Positions 32,176-40,655 of a DNA stretch of 53,889 nucleotides are shown here, piece after piece; positions within the stretch are counted from its first letter, which is position 1, and each line of letters begins with the position of its first letter. Under the pieces are notes generated by a model. It made no database searches. It saw nothing but the letters and a program-made list of their open reading frames with translations, and was not told the DNA's origin. This DNA comes from an uncultured Clostridium sp. (GTDB taxonomy: Bacteria; Bacillota; Clostridia; Lachnospirales; Lachnospiraceae). The DNA lies in NCBI GenBank assembly GCA_947644195.1, contig CANRZB010000019.1, positions 1-53,889 of the forward strand, written 5' to 3'. The position numbers and the translations under genes were made by a program.

Positions 32176-34503
32176 CTACCCCATGGTTAATGGATCTTTT
32201 GGCTTCTTTGCCGGTTTCCGGGTTACCTTTGGTTTGGCCGCCGGTTTTTTCGTCGGCTTAATCTTCTGCATGGGATCTTTTTCTTTTGGTTTCTTGGTTG
32301 GTTTTCGGGTTACCTTCGGTTTCTTTGCCGGTTTTGGTGTCTTTTTGGGCGGTTCCGTAGCCTTCGGTTCTTCGGTCGGGGCCTGTTCTGCACGAACCTC
32401 AACCTTGACCTCGGTATTCTTATCAAAACAGCTATGGTCCACACTGGTAACCACATCCGTAGATTTCATGTCCTTAGGTCCTTTTACCTTACAATATTTC
32501 CTCAACTGTGCCACGGTAATTGTTCCTAACGGAATCGGAATCTGTTCTTTTACCGTACTAAAAATGATAGGAGGATCCGTCCTGCCGTCATAACCTTTTC
32601 CTTTTTTGAGACCCTCCGCATTGACTTTTGCAATCGTTCCTGCCTTCTCCTTAAAACTAAAGTAGGTTGCACTATAATTACGGTCAGACAAAGCACTATC
32701 CTCAAATTGTCCATTTTTTCCATAAGGCATGCGCACCTGATCAATATCCATGCCAACATAATCCGACTGTGCTGCGTCTGCACCAAGCAGATAGTAGTTG
32801 CCTGTATAAACGTGAATATTCAATTTAAACACTTCCACCGGATTCTGTGCTATCAGATCTTCTACCGATACCTCTGTCTCTTTATAGGTAATACTGCTAA
32901 TCTTCCCCCAAGGTTCTCCTTCACCGCCATCCTCCGAAACACTTTTTCCGGGAAGGGCGTTCTGATCGTAAGTAATCTTAGCTTCGGCCTCTTTGTTATA
33001 AGGGAGTCCATGGATCCAGGCTGGATCAAAATCTGTGCGGTATGGACTGGCAATGACCAGTCGCATCAGTTTTCTAGTGGGATCATAGGCTTTGACATCC
33101 TGTTGAAAATTAGACAATGCATTTCCATTGGTAAAACATCCTTGGTTGGGAAAATCCTCTAAACCTGCATCCGGATCGGTAGTCAAATCAGAATATTCCT
33201 GGATGGTATCCGATGACACCGTATTATCATAATGATAGATCAATTCCAGCTGGTCCTTTGAAAACCCATAGTTATTCGTCCAGATTCTCTTAAATTCATC
33301 ATAGCTCTGCCCTGCACGAATATTGAATTTATCGGCTACATTCACTTCAACAGACTGATCGGATCGATGCATATTTCGAACTACCGTGCTAACCACAGCG
33401 CATAAAATAATAATGGCTAAGATCCCTCCGACGATCATCGCTTTTTTGGCATTGGAGATATCCCGGATTTTCTGCATCACCGTCTGCGGCGGCTCCTCCT
33501 CCTGAGGCAGAATCCATTCAGGTTCGTACACTGGCTGAAAATCCTTTCCATCCAACGCTTCCATAAATTCATCCACTGTCTGCAAACGGTATTCTGGATC
33601 TAGATATAAACACATGGTAATTGCCATCTCCGCTGACTCTGGTATCTGAACGCCCCTTGCCGCCAGAGTTTCCATACGGTCCAGTCTCATCCGATCCGTT
33701 GCAGATGGCGGCTTAATCCCTGTCAGCATCCGATAGAACAGCGCAGATACTGCATACAAATCCGTATATGGGCCCTGTTCCATTGTCCTTGTATATTGCT
33801 CAATCGGAGCATAGCCCGATTTTAATACTATCGCACGCTGTCGATCCCCCGCTGCCGCTGATTTTGCAGCGCCAAAATCAATCAACTTAATGACACCTTC
33901 ATTCGTAACAAAAATGTTATCCGGTGCAATATCCCGGTGAAGAATCCCTCTGTTATGAACTTCCCGCAAAGTGTGCAGGACCGTAAGGATCACACGTCTG
34001 GCCCATTCATAATCCACACGGTTCCCCCGCTCCCGAAGGATTTGCTTGACATCCATTCCCTCCAGAAATTCCATAATAATATAACCCGTGCCGTTTTCTT
34101 CAAAAAAACTGTAGATCTGCACAACTCCCTTGACGTCTTGCAAGCTCGCAACATTTCTTGCCTCTTCCAAAAACTGTTCCAGGCCAGAACGGAAATATCC
34201 CTGTGTATCACCGGCAGTCACCGTTACCGTTACCCCATCCGTTCCCCTTGCTGTCAGATTGGTAGGGAAATACTCTTTGATCGCAACCTTGCACTGCAAT
34301 ACCTCATTCCAACCCACATAGGTATTACCAAATCCACCTTTTCCAATTGCATTTCCTACAAAGAATTTATTTTGTAGTAGAGTACCTGGCTTTAGATAAC
34401 GCCTCGCATCCCATTCCATTCGTTTTAATGGTGTCCCACAATGCGGACAAGCATCGGCACTTTTGTCCGGCAACGTTTCAAAGCAATGATAACAACGGTT
34501 CAT
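32176..34503 (-). CDS. Zinc-ribbon receptor Ser/Thr protein kinase (operon gene 6)
   Basis: A 775-residue transmembrane kinase. The N-terminus is a Cys4 ribbon (CYHCFETLPDKSADACPHC). Kinase domain about 40-300: GKGGFG loop, catalytic Lys in VAIKEYFP, LHRDIAPDNIF and LIDFGAAKS, then APIEQY. All key residues are present. TM at about 355-376 (AMIVGGILAIIILCAVVSTVV). The outer domain (377-690) is not recognised. The tail from about 690 is Lys/Pro-rich (KPTKKPAAKPKVTRKP), a possible wall-binding or anionic-polymer-binding tail. It differs from PASTA kinases, having no PASTA repeats. GAGG precedes the ATG; gap 17 bp from the upstream kinase gene. Confidence 0.87.
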   Translation of the reverse strand: MNRCYHCFETLPDKSADACPHCGTPLKRMEWDARRYLKPGTLLQNKFFVGNAIGKGGFGNTYVGWNEVLQCKVAIKEYFPTNLTARGTDGVTVTVTAGDTQGYFRSGLEQFLEEARNVASLQDVKGVVQIYSFFEENGTGYIIMEFLEGMDVKQILRERGNRVDYEWARRVILTVLHTLREVHNRGILHRDIAPDNIFVTNEGVIKLIDFGAAKSAAAGDRQRAIVLKSGYAPIEQYTRTMEQGPYTDLYAVSALFYRMLTGIKPPSATDRMRLDRMETLAARGVQIPESAEMAITMCLYLDPEYRLQTVDEFMEALDGKDFQPVYEPEWILPQEEEPPQTVMQKIRDISNAKKAMIVGGILAIIILCAVVSTVVRNMHRSDQSVEVNVADKFNIRAGQSYDEFKRIWTNNYGFSKDQLELIYHYDNTVSSDTIQEYSDLTTDPDAGLEDFPNQGCFTNGNALSNFQQDVKAYDPTRKLMRLVIASPYRTDFDPAWIHGLPYNKEAEAKITYDQNALPGKSVSEDGGEGEPWGKISSITYKETEVSVEDLIAQNPVEVFKLNIHVYTGNYYLLGADAAQSDYVGMDIDQVRMPYGKNGQFEDSALSDRNYSATYFSFKEKAGTIAKVNAEGLKKGKGYDGRTDPPIIFSTVKEQIPIPLGTITVAQLRKYCKVKGPKDMKSTDVVTSVDHSCFDKNTEVKVEVRAEQAPTEEPKATEPPKKTPKPAKKPKVTRKPTKKPKEKDPMQKIKPTKKPAAKPKVTRKPAKKPKDPLTMG

Positions 34504-34520
34504 TTCACTACCTCACATTT

Positions 34521-36989
34521 CTATTTCGTCACATCCTGATCCTGTATGTTTTGATATTCGTCGCAATAGGTGCGCAATACGGCTTCTGTATCCGCAGGCG
34601 AAACATCTAACTGTGATATCCCTGTTGCAAAACGATGGATATTACCGCTTCCCCTGCCAAGTAAAATACAGGGGAATGACCACTGTTGCACCAGATTTTT
34701 GACTACTTTCTGCGACGGGTTGACCTCAAAGAAAGAGGTAAAACTGTCCCCCTGCGCTGTCTCTGTCATAGAAAGTGGATATGTCGTTTGATGATTACTA
34801 TTACTATGTTGCTGCTCTAATGCGAAATAGACCAGACGCATCCCGGCAACTCGTTTATTTTCAGAGGTGAGTGCGGACACCGCCAGTTTGCCAGTATGCA
34901 TCGCAAGCATCTTCCCTTCTACCGTTGGCACATATACCTCATAAGGAATGTTGCTGTTACCAATCCGGGCCTCCGCCAGTACACTGCGGTATCCCGAACC
35001 GGCCAGAATACTACTGCCATATAGAACATCTTCCGATTTCTTGTCGTCTGTCAATTTCCACCTGCAGTTCTTTTTGGTATGTTCGCTCATTCCAAGATAT
35101 TGCACCATGGTTCGAAGATACTCGGAACCGAACAGAAATTTCCCTGCCTGTAGATTAAATGCATCGCTGTCTGCCAGAATCGCCAACTGTGCCGCTGTCT
35201 GCCACCCCCGCTGTGTGGTTTCCAGAATTGCCACTTTACCTTTTTCATTCTCCTTCTGATCCACTACAATTTCATTGCCCAGATAGGTATATTCCCGCCC
35301 CTCTGTATTTGCCTGTAATACTTTTTGTAAATCAATCGTACCGTCTTTGTTCTGCTGTCCCAACATACTGCTGGTAAGCATCTTTCCCTCCTGCATCGCC
35401 GCTGGATCAGCGACCAAAATCTCTGCCTTACTGCTTCCCTCCTGCCGCCATATGCTTTTGGTATCCGTCGTTCCAATCGCATACAGCAAAAGAATATCAA
35501 AGGAAGTCGGCATTTCCGTCTGCGAGCGATATTTGTCCTCATATTGGGACAGATAAACATGAGTCCGGTCATCCACACTGGCTGCTACGTTATCCCGATA
35601 GGATATCAGGGAATAATTGTCGGGATCCGCTACCCGGTCAGATACAAACACATCGGGAAACGCATCACTTCCTTTCGCCTCCTGCAATGCCTCTTCCATG
35701 GTTCTGCCATCCTGTGCTATATTGACGATCTCATATTTCACTTTCTGATTCTCTTCTTTGATTCGACGAATCACCTTAGAATCGCCCTCGGAAACTTCCT
35801 GCATTTCAGCCGCTACTTCCTGCAAAGTCCCCTGCATCCCTGGCGTATCCACCCAGACTGTCAAAGTATCTTCGGTCACTTTGGTATCAAACATGATATT
35901 TTTTGCCCCGCGGACAGCATGGTACACCAGAGTTCCGCTCACGCCGATGGCAATGAGCAACAAAATGGAAACCATCGCAATCCAACCCCGGGTCCGCCTT
36001 TGGCGACGGATCTTTTCCTGTGGGTATTCGGCACGTCTACGCCCAAGTAATGCATCGCTGAACTGGTTCATATTCTGACAGCGTAATTCCGTCTGCACCG
36101 CCATCGCTTCCATAATCACGCGGTCAAGGGAGGAATCTATCCGTGCACCGGCCTCCACCGGGGTCGGGAGCGTATCATTCCGCCAACGCTCCAAAGCCTC
36201 CTGAGGACGTATTCCCGTAACCATATGATATAGCATGGCGCCAATCGAATAGATATCTGTATAAAACCCCTGGCTGCCCTCCACCCCGGGGTACTGTTCC
36301 GGCGCCGTATAACCGGGCTTGATTACTTTTTCCTCTATGACCTGGGAATCTTCCAGACTGGCAGAACCAAAATCAAATAATTTTATAGAAAGATCGGATG
36401 CAATAAAGATGTTATCCGGGCTGACATCACGATGAATGATCCCCTTGGCATGCAGTTTCTTGACCGCCTCCACAATAGAACCAGTAATTTTCAACGCCGT
36501 TTCCACAGAAATCCGACCGTTTTGTTCCATATAATCCTGCAGCAGCGGATCATCTACATATTCCATGATAATATAAGCCGTATTATTCTCTTCAAAAAAA
36601 TCGTAGACGTGAACAATATCTTTTGCTTTCCCAAACCTGGCTATACTGCGTGCCTCCATTAAAAAACGCTGCACCTTGTCCCGATACCGATGCCCCTGGT
36701 TCTGCGTTAAAAGCCAAACCCTTTTCTCCCCCGCCGCCCTGGAAACAAAACCGGTTGGAAAAAATTCTTTGACGGCAACTACAACACCAAGCGTCGTATC
36801 ATAGCAGCGATATGTGATTCCGTAATTTCCCACTCCAATCACTGTTCCAACAATAAAATGTTCACCTAACACTGTGCCGGGGGCCAGATAGTATGGCTGT
36901 GCCGGATCAGCGCCCTCTGCAAAACCGCAATTTGGGCAGATCCGTGACTGTCCCTTGATCTGAAAACAATTCAAACACAAATCAGCCAT
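34521..36989 (-). CDS. Zinc-ribbon Ser/Thr kinase fused to a solute-binding-like outer domain (operon gene 5)
   Basis: An 822-residue transmembrane kinase. Cys4 ribbon at 4-20 (CLNCFQIKGQSRICPNC). Kinase domain 35-300: GVGNYG, AVKEFFP, IHRDVSPDNIF, LFDFGSASL, TAPEQYPGVEG, all intact. TM about 333-357 (WIAMVSILLLIAIGVSGTLVYHA). The outer region (358-822) begins TLTVWVDTPGMQGTLQEVAAEM and continues with DAFPDVFVSDRVADPDNYSL. This resembles family 1 extracellular solute-binding proteins, but it is permanently tethered and has no ABC partner here. The likely role is ligand sensing outside and phosphorylation inside. AGGAGG about 9 nt before ATG 36989 sets the start; a GTG at 37007 is less likely. 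Confidence 0.83.
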   Translation of the reverse strand: MADLCLNCFQIKGQSRICPNCGFAEGADPAQPYYLAPGTVLGEHFIVGTVIGVGNYGITYRCYDTTLGVVVAVKEFFPTGFVSRAAGEKRVWLLTQNQGHRYRDKVQRFLMEARSIARFGKAKDIVHVYDFFEENNTAYIIMEYVDDPLLQDYMEQNGRISVETALKITGSIVEAVKKLHAKGIIHRDVSPDNIFIASDLSIKLFDFGSASLEDSQVIEEKVIKPGYTAPEQYPGVEGSQGFYTDIYSIGAMLYHMVTGIRPQEALERWRNDTLPTPVEAGARIDSSLDRVIMEAMAVQTELRCQNMNQFSDALLGRRRAEYPQEKIRRQRRTRGWIAMVSILLLIAIGVSGTLVYHAVRGAKNIMFDTKVTEDTLTVWVDTPGMQGTLQEVAAEMQEVSEGDSKVIRRIKEENQKVKYEIVNIAQDGRTMEEALQEAKGSDAFPDVFVSDRVADPDNYSLISYRDNVAASVDDRTHVYLSQYEDKYRSQTEMPTSFDILLLYAIGTTDTKSIWRQEGSSKAEILVADPAAMQEGKMLTSSMLGQQNKDGTIDLQKVLQANTEGREYTYLGNEIVVDQKENEKGKVAILETTQRGWQTAAQLAILADSDAFNLQAGKFLFGSEYLRTMVQYLGMSEHTKKNCRWKLTDDKKSEDVLYGSSILAGSGYRSVLAEARIGNSNIPYEVYVPTVEGKMLAMHTGKLAVSALTSENKRVAGMRLVYFALEQQHSNSNHQTTYPLSMTETAQGDSFTSFFEVNPSQKVVKNLVQQWSFPCILLGRGSGNIHRFATGISQLDVSPADTEAVLRTYCDEYQNIQDQDVTK

Positions 36990-37055
36990 TCCGCTTCTCC
37001 TCCTCACTCAAACAGGCAAAACAACTCATTCTCTCCCATACTATTTCACCCGGTT

Positions 37056-38138
37056 TTATTCCAGGCGGAATCGGTTCGACCGATCACCAATATCAATTGT
37101 CGTTCCTGGATCCAAAGCAATTTCTACATTTTGGGGTAACCGGACAGGGGCTCCATTGATATAACACCCATTGCTGGAGTGATCCTCTACATAAAATTTC
37201 TGTTTCTGTGCATACCAGGTAATCAGACAATGGTTCCTGCTAATATGCGAAGCATTGGTAAAAACCAGATCGTTAGATAAATCTCTCCCCAAGTGCAGGG
37301 TTTCCTTATCTCGAAATGAAATCTCTTTTCCAGCAAAGACACCTGATATCCCCACCATAACACCTCTAGGCGACAATATAGTATCCGCTTTTTCCCCATT
37401 TGGCTCCATGGTTGCCGTTTCCAGTGCCACATTGATTTCCGTCTGGGTCTGAGACAGGATCGGATTCTCCACTTTATTTCCCGGAACCCTCATAACATCT
37501 GTCTGGGTATAGGACACAGAATCCTCCTCCTGCCGTCGTTCCCCTGACAGAGGAGACATCCCTGGTATTCTGCCCTGCTGCCGCTCGGGTCTCTCAGAAG
37601 GGATCTCCGTATCCGTCCGCACATAAGAAAAGTCCCTAGATCCCGTAGAATTTTCTTCTGTCTGATGCATTGTTATCCACAGAGATCTTCCCTGGATGGC
37701 CAGTGTAACACAAGCAGATGCCAACACAAACCACCAACCGATTCCCTGAACGTATTCCTGGGCATCGTTCAACCTGCCCGGCCACAAACTTCTGCTCAAT
37801 AGTATTTGGCATAAATAAAGAGTCCCTGCCGCCAGCCCTCCTAGAACTGCATATCCTCTGTTTAATTTCCCGATAAAGCTACAGATACCGGCAAAAATAG
37901 ATAAAAGCAATGGCAACAGAATCAATATAACCGCCAGAAAACGGGCGCCGCCGGATGCGGATAATGCATCCGCCCCATTTCCTGGCATCAGATATCCCAT
38001 AATCAAAGAAAATTGTGAATAGACCTGTTCCGGATAGTTCTCCTGCCTGATAGACAATACCGGCAAAAAGACAGCCAACACATTTGACAGCAGGAACAGA
38101 CCTCCTATCATCCGAAGCTTATCCAAAGAACGATTCAT
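37056..38138 (-). CDS. Polytopic membrane protein with C-terminal FHA domain (operon gene 4)
   Basis: A 360-residue protein with four hydrophobic segments in residues 10-155, a cytoplasmic linker rich in Thr/Asp/Glu (residues 160-255, including SYVRTDTEIPSE and VSYTQTDVMRV), and an FHA domain at 265-358. FHA signature: HLGRDLSNDLVFTNASHISR followed by NHCLI and DHSSNGCYING, with phosphothreonine-binding residues intact. The two near-identical (S)Y(V/T)(R/Q)TD motifs in the linker look like phosphorylation sites for the neighbouring kinases. GGAGG precedes the ATG; gap 12 bp. Confidence 0.8.
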   Translation of the reverse strand: MNRSLDKLRMIGGLFLLSNVLAVFLPVLSIRQENYPEQVYSQFSLIMGYLMPGNGADALSASGGARFLAVILILLPLLLSIFAGICSFIGKLNRGYAVLGGLAAGTLYLCQILLSRSLWPGRLNDAQEYVQGIGWWFVLASACVTLAIQGRSLWITMHQTEENSTGSRDFSYVRTDTEIPSERPERQQGRIPGMSPLSGERRQEEDSVSYTQTDVMRVPGNKVENPILSQTQTEINVALETATMEPNGEKADTILSPRGVMVGISGVFAGKEISFRDKETLHLGRDLSNDLVFTNASHISRNHCLITWYAQKQKFYVEDHSSNGCYINGAPVRLPQNVEIALDPGTTIDIGDRSNRFRLE

Positions 38139-38150
38139 TCTAATCCTCCA

Positions 38151-39779
38151 TTAATGTACATTCGGATTCATTTGTTCCTGTAATTTCCGAATGACTTCTG
38201 ACCAATTATGCTGATCATCGCAAAGCGGCATGAACCACAATTCAATATCTCCGATTACAATTAAATCATAAGGTTTTAAAGGCATCGGTAATAATACCAC
38301 TTCATCATTGACATAGACCAGCTCATTGGACTCTCCCGGCTGAATAAAATATTTATGGTGTTTTGGCTCATAGACTACAATCGCATGTTTATTTCTGGAC
38401 ACGCTCTTATCCCCAGTCAAAGCAATATCCATACCTGTGTCTCGGCCAATATAATTTTTACCTACTCTCAAATGGAAATCCTGTCCAATGTGGGAACCGT
38501 TTAGTGCGATTAACCATCCCACACAAGGCGTCGGAAGTGCCTGTGCTGGCTGTAACGGAGGTGCTGTGAAAACATCCGGCTCTGCCACTCTGTCTTCCTT
38601 CCCAGTACTCTCCACAGCCGGCTCAGATACAGGTGTGCCCACAGGCGATGCTATATCCGCTACAGGTGTTGCTTCTGGAGCTTCCGGTGTTGTTTCTATA
38701 GCCTGTGGCACAACCGGTGCTGAAGGCGCTTTGGATACAAAAATTTCATCATAAAATGCAACTGTATGCTCATCATCGTCATCATCTGTGGAGGCGCCAA
38801 ACATAGCGACCGCAGGAGATGGCGCCGTAGGAGATGGCGCTTCCGCAGTCGGAGCTGTTTCGGGTACTCCGAACTCTGGCACAAATGGCCCCGGCGTTCC
38901 CAGCTCTGCCGCTGGTTCTGGTGTTACAAACGGACCTGGTGTTTCCACTCCTGGCATGTTTACCGGCTCTGCCGCTACAAATGGATCTGGTGTTTCCACT
39001 CCCGGCATGTTTACCGGCTCTGTCGCTACAAATGGATCTGGTGCTTCCACTCCTGGCATGTTTACCGGCTCTGCCGCTACAAACGGATCTGGTGTTTTCA
39101 CGCTTGGTTCCTCTGCTGATTCTGTCGCCACAAACGGACTTGGTGCTACCTCTCCTGGCTCATCTGGCGCTACAAACGGATCCAGCTCTCCCCCATCTAC
39201 AATTTCTGTCGGCTGATCTTCTAATGCCGGATCTGCCATATCTGGCATTTCCCGATAATCCCCTACTGGAATTTCCTCTACACTTGGCTGCGGTATCTCC
39301 CAGGCTGCCGGTATCCCTACGGACGGATTCGGTTCTGTCGATGCCAACGGCTGCTGTTCCGTGGTCTCCTCTATCTCTGTGGATACGAATGGTTCCGGTT
39401 GTTTAACAGTCTCAAAACCTGCCAATTCAAACGGCTCTGGTTCTCCCGTCACTTCATTATCCAGCGATTCAAACGATTCTGTTTCTCCAGTCGCTCCGAC
39501 ATCCGGCATCACAAACGGTTCCGGTTCTCCGGTTACTACCGAATCCTCAGAAACGGTCTGGTCCGTTTCAAGATCCTGCGGAGTTTCTGTCGGCGTCCAC
39601 TCCAATGGGACCGTCATATCATCATCACGTTCAATTTTTGACATCGCCGGTTTTGGAGCGGATGGAGCACCACCAAAAATCGCATTGACATCCAGCTTTG
39701 AACCACCTGCACAATGAGGACAGCTTTCAAACTTTTCTTCATCATAAAAGTGCCCATTCACACATTTTGTTAATTTCAT
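38151..39779 (-). CDS. Zinc-ribbon FHA protein with a long acidic repeat linker (operon gene 3)
   Basis: A 542-residue soluble protein. The N-terminal ribbon CVNGHFYDEEKFESCPHC matches those of the operon kinases in style. Residues 45-400 are a Thr/Pro/Glu linker with many EPFV or DPFVA motifs, including 17-residue tandem repeats at about residues 225-275. The FHA domain lies near 425-520 (YIGRDTGMDIALTGDKSVSR, then NKHAIVV). The Thr-rich linker may be a multisite kinase substrate that recruits FHA proteins. GGAGG precedes the ATG; gaps are 15 bp upstream and 12 bp downstream. Confidence 0.8.
   Translation of the reverse strand: MKLTKCVNGHFYDEEKFESCPHCAGGSKLDVNAIFGGAPSAPKPAMSKIERDDDMTVPLEWTPTETPQDLETDQTVSEDSVVTGEPEPFVMPDVGATGETESFESLDNEVTGEPEPFELAGFETVKQPEPFVSTEIEETTEQQPLASTEPNPSVGIPAAWEIPQPSVEEIPVGDYREMPDMADPALEDQPTEIVDGGELDPFVAPDEPGEVAPSPFVATESAEEPSVKTPDPFVAAEPVNMPGVEAPDPFVATEPVNMPGVETPDPFVAAEPVNMPGVETPGPFVTPEPAAELGTPGPFVPEFGVPETAPTAEAPSPTAPSPAVAMFGASTDDDDDEHTVAFYDEIFVSKAPSAPVVPQAIETTPEAPEATPVADIASPVGTPVSEPAVESTGKEDRVAEPDVFTAPPLQPAQALPTPCVGWLIALNGSHIGQDFHLRVGKNYIGRDTGMDIALTGDKSVSRNKHAIVVYEPKHHKYFIQPGESNELVYVNDEVVLLPMPLKPYDLIVIGDIELWFMPLCDDQHNWSEVIRKLQEQMNPNVH
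38953..39105 (-). repeat. 51-bp in-frame tandem repeat in the FHA linker
   Basis: Three units of 51 bp (GGCATG at 38953, 39004 and 39055) encode the 17-residue unit PGVETPDPFVAAEPVNM with small changes. The period keeps frame, so the copy number can vary without breaking the protein. Confidence 0.8.
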
Positions 39780-39794
39780 TTCATCACTCCTCCA

Positions 39795-40652
39795 TTATAT
39801 AGTTTCCTGATACTGTAACAATGCGACGGTCGTATTATCCTGAGACCGCAAGTTTTGTTCTACGGCAGTCTCAACCAGCTTTTTTGCCTTATCCTCAACC
39901 GAAGAATTTTCACTTAATATATCCTTGATCTGCTCTGCAGACAGCACCTTTGTCATGCCGTCGCTCGTCAGCAGAATGATATCGCCTGACTGCAAGGTAA
40001 ACGGATCCATATTGACATCCATCAAACTCACATTACCTATCCCCAAAAAACTGATCAACGCTTCTCTTTGCCGGTTTGTATCTGCCTCTTCCTGCGTCAT
40101 CTGGCCCTGCTCGACCAGGCTCTGCAGCCGCAGCATATAGTTGTGATCCCTCGTCACCTGTGTCAGCGTATCACCCCGAAGAATATAAATTCTACTGTCG
40201 CCTACCGAGGCCCAGTAGAGATGATCCCCTTCTACCAACACAGCCACTATGGTAGTACCAGAGCCTCTGCCCCCTTCTTTCGGAAATTCATGGATCGTTT
40301 TATCAATGGTTTTGATTCCACTGATCAAAAAATTCGGGACGTTGACTTCCCTGTCCTCCTGGATCTGCTCAAAGGTATCCTTAATCATTTGTATGGCAGT
40401 AGCACTGGCCTGTCCCCCGTTTGCCATACCGCCCATGCCGTCACAGACAGCAGCTAATATCCTGCTTTTCTGCATCGCAGATGCATGTCCTTCCGTAGAA
40501 ATATACACTGCATCCTCCTGCGTCATCCGATCTCCTATAATGCTATAGGAAGCAGTAAGAAGTCCCGGTCCCTGCCTTTTTTCCATCGAATTATGTATTT
40601 GCTTTGAAGCCTGTGCAGCCTTTCCAGACCGTTTCTTTTTATTATGACGCAA
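39795..40652 (-). CDS. PP2C-family Ser/Thr protein phosphatase (operon gene 2)
   Basis: A 285-residue metal-dependent phosphatase. Residues 1-30 are basic. The PP2C motifs follow: IGDRMTQEDAVY, AAVCDGMGGMANGG (metal-binding Asp/Gly), WASVGDSRIYILRG, LLTSDGMTKVLS and QDNTTVALL. It would reverse the phosphorylations made by the three operon kinases. The start codon appears to be TTG (40652) with GGAGGTG 11 nt upstream inside the kinase gene end; only three bases separate the two genes, so they are probably translationally coupled. Confidence 0.9.
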   Translation of the reverse strand: MRHNKKKRSGKAAQASKQIHNSMEKRQGPGLLTASYSIIGDRMTQEDAVYISTEGHASAMQKSRILAAVCDGMGGMANGGQASATAIQMIKDTFEQIQEDREVNVPNFLISGIKTIDKTIHEFPKEGGRGSGTTIVAVLVEGDHLYWASVGDSRIYILRGDTLTQVTRDHNYMLRLQSLVEQGQMTQEEADTNRQREALISFLGIGNVSLMDVNMDPFTLQSGDIILLTSDGMTKVLSAEQIKDILSENSSVEDKAKKLVETAVEQNLRSQDNTTVALLQYQETI

Positions 40653-40655
40653 CCG

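Noticed and set aside
38788-39216. Plus-strand frames opposite the FHA repeat linker
   Set aside because: Their repeats mirror the in-frame 51-bp units of the real minus-strand gene; there is no ribosome site and they lie antisense to an operon gene.
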